This document shows positions 1-5,398 of a stretch of 5,398 nucleotides of DNA, one piece after another. The notes below the pieces were generated by a model. It saw only the letters and a program-made list of their open reading frames with translations, ran no database searches and was not told where the DNA came from. Numbering within the stretch: the first letter of the stretch is position 1; every line of letters begins with the position of its first letter. The stretch comes from Pseudomonadota bacterium (GTDB lineage Bacteria; Myxococcota_A; Polyangia; Polyangiales; Polyangiaceae): the NCBI GenBank assembly GCA_023432025.1, contig JAEYVE010000238.1, positions 1 to 5,398 on the forward strand, given 5' to 3'. Position numbers and translations under genes: made by a program.

Positions 1-692
1 AACGAGGAAACGTGCTTCGCCTGCTGGACAGCGAAGGGGGCGCCACCCCGGCCGCGCTGTTCTACAACGCCGCCGCGCCGCTCGAGCGTTACAACATGCC
101 CGACACCCTCAAGGCGCAGTACACGGCTCGCCTCACGAAGGGGTACTGCATCTACTCGGACATGGGCCGAGTGCTCCTGTCGATCATCGACGACACCAGC
201 GGTTGGCACGACACCATCACTGGCGCTTTGGACGCGCGAGGTAGCCAGAGAAAGTTCGGCACGGGTACATATCAGAGCCTGCGCAACGAGTTTCCGAGAA
301 ATACGCGCGACAACTTCCTCGTGGAGCTCGGAAAGAACGGCCTTGGGAAAAGGGACATCACGCCGAACGTGAACTTCTTCGTGAAGGTCGTGGTCGAGAG
401 CGACGGCGCGCTCACCTGGGTGCCCCAGGCGCGCGCAGGCGCGTACGTCGACCTTCGTGCGGAAATGGACGTCTTGGTCGTGCTCTCGAATACGCCGCAC
501 CCCTTGGATCCCGTGTCCGTGTATGCGCCCCAGGCGCTCGAGCTCGTAGTTTATCGGGGTGACGCCGTCCGTGACGACGACCTGTGTCGGACCATGCGTC
601 CGGAGAACGAACGAGGGTTCTCTCTCACCGCTACCTACTGTGGCTGCGCAAAACGAGCCGCACTCGCGGACAGCGGGAGGGCGGAGGCATGA
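1..692 (+). CDS. Urea carboxylase-associated protein 2 (UAAP2, DUF1989), probable carboxyguanidine deiminase subunit; 5' partial
   Basis: The reading frame is open from the left edge (first full codon at base 3) to TGA at 690-692. The GTG at 12 is not a credible start: the preceding codons (R-G-N) already belong to the conserved 'rrG-x-LRLxDxEG' strand, so roughly 25-35 N-terminal residues are missing. Family features are LFYNAAAPLERYNMPDTLKAQ, a YSDMGRVLLSI strand, GWHDT, RDNFLVELGKNGLGKRDI, NVNFF, GAYVDLRAEMDVLVVLSNTPHPLDP, and a C-terminal CRT-RPENERGF motif typical of UAAP2 rather than UAAP1. Homologues of the UAAP1/UAAP2 pair have been shown to act together as carboxyguanidine deiminase (CgdAB), turning carboxyguanidine into allophanate and ammonia; that role is transferred here by homology. 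The protein is probably soluble and cytoplasmic, with no membrane segment visible. A Ser (codon 198-200) precedes GWHD where the paralogue has Cys. The last 17 or so residues (from CGCAKR) look like a poorly conserved tail. Family assignment is firm; the catalytic role is inferred. Confidence 0.92.
   Translation, partial: RGNVLRLLDSEGGATPAALFYNAAAPLERYNMPDTLKAQYTARLTKGYCIYSDMGRVLLSIIDDTSGWHDTITGALDARGSQRKFGTGTYQSLRNEFPRNTRDNFLVELGKNGLGKRDITPNVNFFVKVVVESDGALTWVPQARAGAYVDLRAEMDVLVVLSNTPHPLDPVSVYAPQALELVVYRGDAVRDDDLCRTMRPENERGFSLTATYCGCAKRAALADSGRAEA
675..687 (+). promoter_or_regulatory. Ribosome binding site for the UAAP1 gene
   Basis: Two purine-rich Shine-Dalgarno-like stretches lie inside the end of the upstream gene: GGGAGG at 675-680, 8 bases before the ATG at 689, and GGAGG at 683-687, only 1 base before it. 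The first has the right spacing. It supports the ATG at 689, within the ATGA overlap, over the earlier in-frame ATG at 584, which lies deep inside the preceding gene. Confidence 0.7.
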
Positions 693-1330
693 GCGCCAAC
701 GTAGAAACCAGCCGTCCACCGAGCGCTGCTACCTTTCGTCGGGTCGTGGAGTCGGGCTGCGGGTTCAGCCGCGTCGTTCGTCAGGGACAGGTCTTGCGCA
801 TCGTGGACCTGGAGGGGAACCAGGCCGTGGACACGTTGTTTTTCAACGCGGCGGACCCGACGGAACGCTACAGCGCGGTCGACACGATCCGGGAGCAAGG
901 CAACGTTTACCTGACCGTGGGCACGAAGCTCTTGTCGACCGAAGGCAACGTGCTGATGACGATCGTCGCGGACGACTGTGGCCGCCACGACACGCTGGGG
1001 GGAGCCTGCGCCGCCGAGTCGAACCAGGTGCGCTACGGGCTCGAAAAGAAGTACATGCACAACTGCCGCGACAGTTTCCTGCTGGAGATCGCCAAGAATC
1101 TCCCCTCGCTGAGCAAGCGGGACATCACGGCCAACGTGAACTTCTTCATGAACGTGCCGGTGACCCGGGACGGTCGTCTCTCGTTCGAGGACGGAATTTC
1201 CGGGCCTCGTCGCTACGTCGAGCTGGTGGCTGAAATGGACGTGCTCGTGCTCGTGAGCAACTGCCCGCAGCTCAACAATCCCTGCAACGCCTACGACCCG
1301 ACGCCGGTCGAAGTGGTCATCTGGGGTTGA
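689..1330 (+). CDS. Urea carboxylase-associated protein 1 (UAAP1, DUF1989), probable carboxyguanidine deiminase subunit
   Basis: This is a complete 213-residue protein. The ATG at 689 overlaps the previous stop (ATGA) and has GGGAGG 8 bases upstream. The in-frame ATG at 584 would add 35 residues encoded inside the neighbour and unlike the family. Conserved blocks are LRIVDLEGNQAVDTLFFNA (about 37-55), ADPTERYSAVDTI, DDCGRHDT (95-102), GGAC (104-107), HNCRDSFL (124-131), KRDITANVNFF, EMDVLVLVSNCPQ and NPCNAYDPTPVEVV near the C-terminus. Cys97, His100, Cys107 and Cys126 are the likely metal-ligand or catalytic candidates; Cys192 and Cys199 lie in the C-terminal part. In characterised homologues UAAP1 and UAAP2 together form carboxyguanidine deiminase (CgdAB), acting between the carboxylase and allophanate hydrolase. 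I cannot say which of the names cgdA/cgdB applies, so no symbol is given. The gene is translationally coupled to the upstream paralogue, which suits a two-subunit enzyme made in equal amounts. Family assignment is firm; function is by homology. Confidence 0.94.
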   Translation: MSANVETSRPPSAATFRRVVESGCGFSRVVRQGQVLRIVDLEGNQAVDTLFFNAADPTERYSAVDTIREQGNVYLTVGTKLLSTEGNVLMTIVADDCGRHDTLGGACAAESNQVRYGLEKKYMHNCRDSFLLEIAKNLPSLSKRDITANVNFFMNVPVTRDGRLSFEDGISGPRRYVELVAEMDVLVLVSNCPQLNNPCNAYDPTPVEVVIWG

Positions 1331-1340
1331 GAGACCCCAC

Positions 1341-1346
1341 GAGGAG
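1341..1346 (+). promoter_or_regulatory. Ribosome binding site for the carboxylase gene
   Basis: GAGGAG lies 7 bases before the ATG at 1354, in the 23-base gap after the UAAP1 stop. It decides the start. The alternative TTG at 1327, which overlaps the UAAP1 stop, would add nine residues (MRDPTRSSK) that do not fit the usual biotin carboxylase N-terminus, which begins just before the KILVANRG motif. Confidence 0.75.
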
Positions 1347-1353
1347 CTCGAAG

Positions 1354-4300
1354 ATGCCCTTCGGCAAGATCTTGGTCGCCAATCGAGGCGCGATTGCTTC
1401 GCGCATTCTCCGCACTCTGCGTGCCCTCGGAATAGGCTCGGTCGCGGTCTACTCTGACGCCGATTCGCAGTCGCTCCACGTCCTCGAGGCGGACGAAGCG
1501 TATTCGCTCGGTCCGGCGAAAGCGTCGCAAAGCTACCTGAACGTGGACCGAATTCTGGAAGTCGCGCAAAAGGCGGGCGTCGACGCCATTCACCCCGGTT
1601 ACGGCTTTCTCAGCGAGAACGCCGGGTTCGCGGAGCGCTGCGCCGCCGCGGGGATCCGCTTCATCGGGCCGACGCCGGCGCAGATGCGGGCGTTCGGCCT
1701 CAAGCACACGGCTCGTGAGCTGGCCCGCGCAGCAGGCGTTCCACTCTCGCCGGGCTCACCTCTTCTGAAGAACGTGGAGGACGCGGCGCTTTGGGCGAGC
1801 CGCGTTGGCTATCCGGTCATGCTGAAGAGCACGGCTGGCGGAGGCGGCATTGGGCTCCGTCTGTGCGAAAACGAGGCGGTGCTCGCGGAGAGGTTCGCTT
1901 CGGTGCAGCGCCTCGGCGAGAGCAACTTCTCGGAAGGTGGGGTTTTCCTCGAAAAGTACGTCGCAAACGCGCGACACATCGAGGTGCAGATCTTCGGAGA
2001 TGGTCGCGGAAAGGTGGTCGCGCTCGGCGAGCGCGACTGCTCCGCGCAGCGACGCAATCAGAAGGTCGTCGAGGAGACGCCCGCGCCCGGTCTGTCCGAC
2101 GAAGTACGCGCCGCGATGAGCGAGTGCGCAGTGCGATTGGCCGCCTCGGTCGCTTACCGCTCGGCGGGTACGGTCGAGTACGTCTTCGACGAAGATTCGG
2201 GCTCCTTCTACTTCCTCGAGGTGAACACGCGCCTGCAAGTGGAGCACGGCGTCACCGAGGAGGTGAGCGGAGTGGATTTGGTCGAGTGGATGGTCCGAGA
2301 AGCGGACGGTAGTCTGCCGAACCTCTCGGAGTACGTGCATCGTCCGCGCGGGCACTCGATCCAAGCGCGCATCTACGCTGAAGACCCTGCGCGTGGCTTC
2401 CAGCCGAGCTCTGGGCTCTTGACGGAGGTCAGCTTGCCCGAGGACACGCGGGTGGAGTGCTGGGTCGAGGCGGGGGTCGAAGTGTCGCCGTTCTACGATC
2501 CTATGTTGGCGAAGCTGATCGTCCACGGCGCGACTCGCGAGGAAGCACGACAGAAGCTCGCTCGCGCCCTGGCGAAGACACGCTTGGGCGGCATCGAAAC
2601 CAACGTGCGCTATTTGCAGGAGCTCGTGGACGACCCCACGTTCGTTCGGGGTAAGCTCACGACCCGCTACTTGGGCAGTCTCGGCTTTTCGAAGAGCGGT
2701 ATCGAGGTCGTTCAGGCGGGAACCCAAAGCAGCATTCAGGACTACCCGGGGCGCGTGGGATACTGGGACGTCGGAGTGCCACCTTCGGGGCCGATGGACG
2801 CATTGTCGTTTCGTTTGGCCAATCGGGCCGTCGGCAACGCGGAGGGCGCGCCCGGCCTGGAAATGACCGTTCAGGGGGCGACTCTGCGTTTTCACCAGGC
2901 CGTCGTCGTGTGCCTGGCGGGAGCCCGCATGCGGGCGACGTTGGACGGAGCGCCTGTGCCCTACCACGAGCCGTTCGAGGTGCGTGAGGGGCAAACTTTG
3001 AAGCTCGGGGCGATCGACGGGCCCGGTCTTCGCACGTACCTGTGCGTGCGTCACGGCTTCGACGTGCCGCTGTACCTCGGGAGCGCGGCCACGTTCACGC
3101 TGGGAGGCTTTGGTGGGCACGGCGGGCGATGCTTGCGGCCGGGGGACGTTCTGCATGTGCGGGAGAGCGGAGCCGAGGCGGAGCCACTGGCGATCCCCTC
3201 CGGTGCCATTCCCACGCTGCAGAGTGACTGGGAGCTCGCGGTGCTACCGGGACCGCACGGCGCGCCGGACTTCTTCACCGAGGAGGACATCGCGACGCTC
3301 TTTCGCGAGGCCTACGAGGTCCACTTCAATTCGGCGCGCACGGGTGTGCGACTCGTGGGACCCAAGCCAAAGTGGGCGCGCGCCGACGGCGGGGAGGCGG
3401 GGCTTCACCCCTCGAACATTCACGACAACGCGTACGCGATCGGCAGCGTGGATTTTACGGGAGACATGCCGATTTTGCTTGGTCCCGACGGGCCCAGCTT
3501 GGGAGGCTTCGTTTGCCCCGCTACGGTCGCTTCGGCGGATCTTTGGAAGCTCGGGCAGCTGCGCCCGGGAGATCGCGTTCGTTTTCGTGCGGTGGCTCGG
3601 GCGGAGGCCCAGGCCCTGGAGCGAGCGACGGACGAGGTGGTGGAGAGTCGTCGCGCTTCGTCGTTCGCCCCGCGCCGCACGTCCACGAACGTCGAGGGCC
3701 CCGTGCTTCACCGCCTCGCGGCGGGCGATGCGCGTCCGTGTGTCGTGTACCGCCAGGCGGGAGACCGAAACGTGCTCGTCGAGTACGGGCCGCTCGTGCT
3801 CGACTTGGATCTGCGCTTTCGGGTGCAGGCGCTCATGACCTGGCTCAATCAGGCCGAGCTTCGAGGCGTGTCGGGTTTGACGCCGGGGATCCGCTCGCTT
3901 CAAGTTCAGTTCGACAGCCGCGTGGTCTCGGTGAAGCAGCTCTTGGACGAGCTCGTCCGCGCCGAGACGGAGCTCGGTTCTCTGGAGGAGCTCGAGGTGC
4001 CGACGCGCGTCGTACGGCTGCCGCTGTCGTGGGACGACGCGGCGACCCGCCTCGCCATAGAGAAATACACGCAGACCGTGCGCAAAGACGCGCCGTGGTG
4101 CCCCAGCAACATCGAGTTCATTCGACGCATCAACGGGCTCGACTCCACCGATGACGTTCGACGCATTCTCTTCGACGCGAGCTACTTGGTTCTGGGGCTC
4201 GGGGACGTGTACTTGGGCGCGCCCGTCGCGACGCCGCTCGATCCTCGCCATCGTCTGGTGACGACGAAGTACAACCCCGCGCGTACCTGGACGCCGGAGA

Positions 4301-4953
4301 ACGCGGTTGGCATCGGTGGCGCCTATCTGTGCGTCTACGGCATGGAAGGCCCCGGAGGCTACCAGTTCGTCGGGCGCACCGTGCAAATGTACAGCCGCTA
4401 TCGGCGAGGACGGCACTTTCAGGCAGGAAAGCCGTGGCTCCTCAGGTTCTTCGACCAGCTGCGCTTCTTCCCGGTCTCTCACGAAGAGCTCATGGAACGA
4501 AGGGAGGCGCATGCCGCCGGGCGTCTTGCGCTCGACGTGACCGAAGAAACGTTCGAGCTGCGAGACTACAAGGCCTTCCTGGCGCGGAACGCCGACTCCA
4601 TTTCGGCCTTCAAGAGCCGGCAAGAGGCCGCGTTCCAAGCGGAGCGCCAGCGCTGGGTGGACAGTGGGCAGCTCACTTTTCGGGCCGAAGACGAAGCGGC
4701 GCGGCCCACGAACGAGGAGCTCTCCCTTCCTCCCGGGAGCTCTCGCGTGGAGAGCCAGGTTCCAGGTAGCGTGTGGAAGGTGAACGTCGCGTCGGGTGCG
4801 CGGGTCGAAGCTGGGCAGCCTTTGGTGGTGCTCGAATCGATGAAAATGGAAGTCGTCGTGGAGGCGCCCGTGTCCGGAGTCGTGTCGAAAGTACTTTGTG
4901 CCGAGGGGCGGCCGGTGTCTGCCGGAGAACCGCTGCTCGTGATTGCCTCGTGA
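1354..4953 (+). CDS. uca: Biotin-dependent urea/guanidine carboxylase
   Basis: This complete 1199-residue, single-chain carboxylase has the usual bacterial length of about 1200. It uses ATP and bicarbonate to carboxylate biotin, then transfers the carboxyl group to urea (giving allophanate) or guanidine (giving carboxyguanidine). Residues 1-445 are biotin carboxylase: KILVANRGAIASRI, FGLKHTA (Lys117), the ATP-grasp loop KSTAGGGGIG (158-167), His208, Lys237, Glu275, Glu289, Asn291, Arg293, Gln295, Glu297 and Arg339, all matching E. coli AccC active-site positions. About 449-752 is CT_A_B (KipA/AHS2-like; WDVGVPPSGPMD 471-482, GPDGPSLGGF 710-719). About 793-1020 is CT_C_D (KipI/AHS1-like; LTPGIRSL, YNPARTWTP 973-981, EGPGGYQFVGRT 998-1009). 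A region typical of this family follows (LRFFPVS 1036-1042), then a biotinyl domain with ESMKMEV, biotinylated Lys1164, 35 residues from the end. The ATG at 1354 is set by GAGGAG upstream. Allophanate hydrolase is a separate gene, unlike the fused yeast urea amidolyase. Two adjacent DUF1989 genes favour guanidine as substrate, but sequence alone does not settle urea versus guanidine. Confidence 0.96.
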   Translation: MPFGKILVANRGAIASRILRTLRALGIGSVAVYSDADSQSLHVLEADEAYSLGPAKASQSYLNVDRILEVAQKAGVDAIHPGYGFLSENAGFAERCAAAGIRFIGPTPAQMRAFGLKHTARELARAAGVPLSPGSPLLKNVEDAALWASRVGYPVMLKSTAGGGGIGLRLCENEAVLAERFASVQRLGESNFSEGGVFLEKYVANARHIEVQIFGDGRGKVVALGERDCSAQRRNQKVVEETPAPGLSDEVRAAMSECAVRLAASVAYRSAGTVEYVFDEDSGSFYFLEVNTRLQVEHGVTEEVSGVDLVEWMVREADGSLPNLSEYVHRPRGHSIQARIYAEDPARGFQPSSGLLTEVSLPEDTRVECWVEAGVEVSPFYDPMLAKLIVHGATREEARQKLARALAKTRLGGIETNVRYLQELVDDPTFVRGKLTTRYLGSLGFSKSGIEVVQAGTQSSIQDYPGRVGYWDVGVPPSGPMDALSFRLANRAVGNAEGAPGLEMTVQGATLRFHQAVVVCLAGARMRATLDGAPVPYHEPFEVREGQTLKLGAIDGPGLRTYLCVRHGFDVPLYLGSAATFTLGGFGGHGGRCLRPGDVLHVRESGAEAEPLAIPSGAIPTLQSDWELAVLPGPHGAPDFFTEEDIATLFREAYEVHFNSARTGVRLVGPKPKWARADGGEAGLHPSNIHDNAYAIGSVDFTGDMPILLGPDGPSLGGFVCPATVASADLWKLGQLRPGDRVRFRAVARAEAQALERATDEVVESRRASSFAPRRTSTNVEGPVLHRLAAGDARPCVVYRQAGDRNVLVEYGPLVLDLDLRFRVQALMTWLNQAELRGVSGLTPGIRSLQVQFDSRVVSVKQLLDELVRAETELGSLEELEVPTRVVRLPLSWDDAATRLAIEKYTQTVRKDAPWCPSNIEFIRRINGLDSTDDVRRILFDASYLVLGLGDVYLGAPVATPLDPRHRLVTTKYNPARTWTPENAVGIGGAYLCVYGMEGPGGYQFVGRTVQMYSRYRRGRHFQAGKPWLLRFFDQLRFFPVSHEELMERREAHAAGRLALDVTEETFELRDYKAFLARNADSISAFKSRQEAAFQAERQRWVDSGQLTFRAEDEAARPTNEELSLPPGSSRVESQVPGSVWKVNVASGARVEAGQPLVVLESMKMEVVVEAPVSGVVSKVLCAEGRPVSAGEPLLVIAS

Positions 4954-4964
4954 GAACGTTCATC

Positions 4965-5398
4965 ATGGAAATGTCTCGGGTGAGCTTGCAGATTGGCTTT
5001 CTCAGGAAGGCGTACGCCTCCGGGGAGCTCGAGCCAGAGGCGGTGCTCGCGGAGGTGCTCCGTCGCATCGCCGAATCGCCGGCGACGCCGAGCGCCTTCA
5101 TCGCGCGGTTTCGAGACGAGCAGGTGTTCGAGCAGCTCTTGGAAGCGCGGGTCCGTCGGGCGCAGGGTGAAGAGTTGCCGCTCTTCGGTGTGCCCTGCGC
5201 GGTCAAGGACAACATCGACGTGAAGGGGCTCCCCACTACGGCGGCCTGCCCCAGCTTCTCCTACGAGCCCGACCGAGACGCGACGGTCGTCGCGAAGCTG
5301 CGTGCAGCTGGTGCGCTGCTCTTGGGAAAAACCAACCTCGACCAGTTCGCGACCGGACTCGTCGGAACGCGCTCGCCCTACGGCGCGTGCTCTAGCAC
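4965..5398 (+). CDS. atzF: Allophanate hydrolase (amidase-signature family), 3' partial
   Basis: The frame is open to the window end; 144 codons are visible of an enzyme usually around 600 residues. It hydrolyses allophanate to ammonia and CO2, the last step of the pathway, in the cytoplasm. Visible features are an N-terminal helix (LRKAYASGELEPEAVLAEVLRRI), then LPLFGVPCAVKDNIDVKGLP, with Lys81 the expected catalytic Lys of the Ser-cisSer-Lys triad, TTAACPSFSYEPDRDATVV, and KTNLDQFATGLVGTRSPYG, a block diagnostic of allophanate hydrolase among amidases. The Gly/Ser-rich signature with both catalytic serines, and the C-terminal domain, lie beyond the edge. The start is uncertain. ATG at 4965 has only a weak GAGAA (4952-4956) 8 bases upstream. 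GTG at 4950 would overlap the carboxylase stop (GTGA) and add five residues. ATG at 4971 and GTG at 4980 are also in frame. Spacing of 11 bases or less from the carboxylase implies co-transcription and possible translational coupling. Confidence 0.92.
   Translation, partial: MEMSRVSLQIGFLRKAYASGELEPEAVLAEVLRRIAESPATPSAFIARFRDEQVFEQLLEARVRRAQGEELPLFGVPCAVKDNIDVKGLPTTAACPSFSYEPDRDATVVAKLRAAGALLLGKTNLDQFATGLVGTRSPYGACSS

Noticed and set aside
12..14. GTG as the true start of the first gene
   Set aside because: Conserved family sequence continues upstream of it to the window edge, and it would remove the N-terminal strand of the fold. The gene is better treated as 5' truncated by the window.
559..1233. 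Plus-strand open frame of 224 codons overlapping both DUF1989 genes
   Set aside because: It is a frame-shifted shadow: its product is Arg/Gly/Pro-rich and matches nothing, while the overlapping frames carry clear DUF1989 motifs.
1327..1329. TTG as the start of the carboxylase
   Set aside because: ATG at 1354 has a well-placed GAGGAG and matches the usual N-terminus just before KILVANRG. The nine extra residues look like translated leader.
1331..1353. Possible regulatory element in the only true gap between genes
   Set aside because: It is just 23 bases, fully accounted for by the ribosome binding site, with no inverted repeat or promoter-like sequence.
1756..3156. Long minus-strand open frame (466 codons) opposite the carboxylase
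   Set aside because: It lies wholly antisense to a gene with unambiguous homology. The translation is Arg/His/Leu-rich low-complexity sequence with no family motif, as expected for a stop-poor shadow frame in GC-rich DNA.
3244..4638. Second long minus-strand open frame (464 codons) opposite the carboxylase
   Set aside because: Same reasoning: it is antisense to CT_C_D and flanking conserved coding sequence, rich in Arg/His/Val, with no recognisable domain and no convincing ribosome site.

Overview
The window holds four same-strand, tightly packed genes. They form most of an operon that carboxylates a small guanidinium/urea-type substrate and then hydrolyses the product to ammonia. The DNA is GC-rich, with strong G/C preference at third codon positions and evenly so across all four genes, so nothing suggests a recent insertion. 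The composition suits a high-GC Gram-negative such as a myxobacterium or other high-GC proteobacterium. That placement is a weak inference, because no taxonomic marker is present.

Layout: (1) about 1-692, a urea carboxylase-associated protein 2 (UAAP2, DUF1989 family) whose N-terminus lies before the window; (2) 689-1330, its paralogue UAAP1, overlapping by 4 bases (ATGA); (3) 1354-4953, a complete 1199-residue biotin-dependent carboxylase of the urea/guanidine carboxylase family, with biotin carboxylase, CT_A_B, CT_C_D and biotinyl domains in order; (4) about 4965-5398, the first 144 codons of an allophanate hydrolase (AtzF-type amidase), cut by the window end. No stretch over about 25 bases is non-coding. 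I see no promoter, terminator, RNA gene, repeat, mobile element or CRISPR. Any promoter or guanidine riboswitch would lie upstream of the window.

How the genes work together: such clusters were long annotated as urea degradation (urea carboxylase plus allophanate hydrolase). Biochemical work on homologous clusters (guanidine carboxylases linked to guanidine riboswitches; UAAP1/UAAP2 reassigned as the two-subunit carboxyguanidine deiminase CgdAB) supports another route. Guanidine is carboxylated to carboxyguanidine, CgdAB deiminates it to allophanate plus ammonia, and AtzF splits allophanate into ammonia and CO2. Both DUF1989 genes lie directly before the carboxylase, so guanidine-nitrogen assimilation is the better reading here; urea as substrate cannot be excluded from sequence alone. 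The system is known rather than new. The most notable local detail is the uneven distribution of cysteines between the two DUF1989 paralogues.
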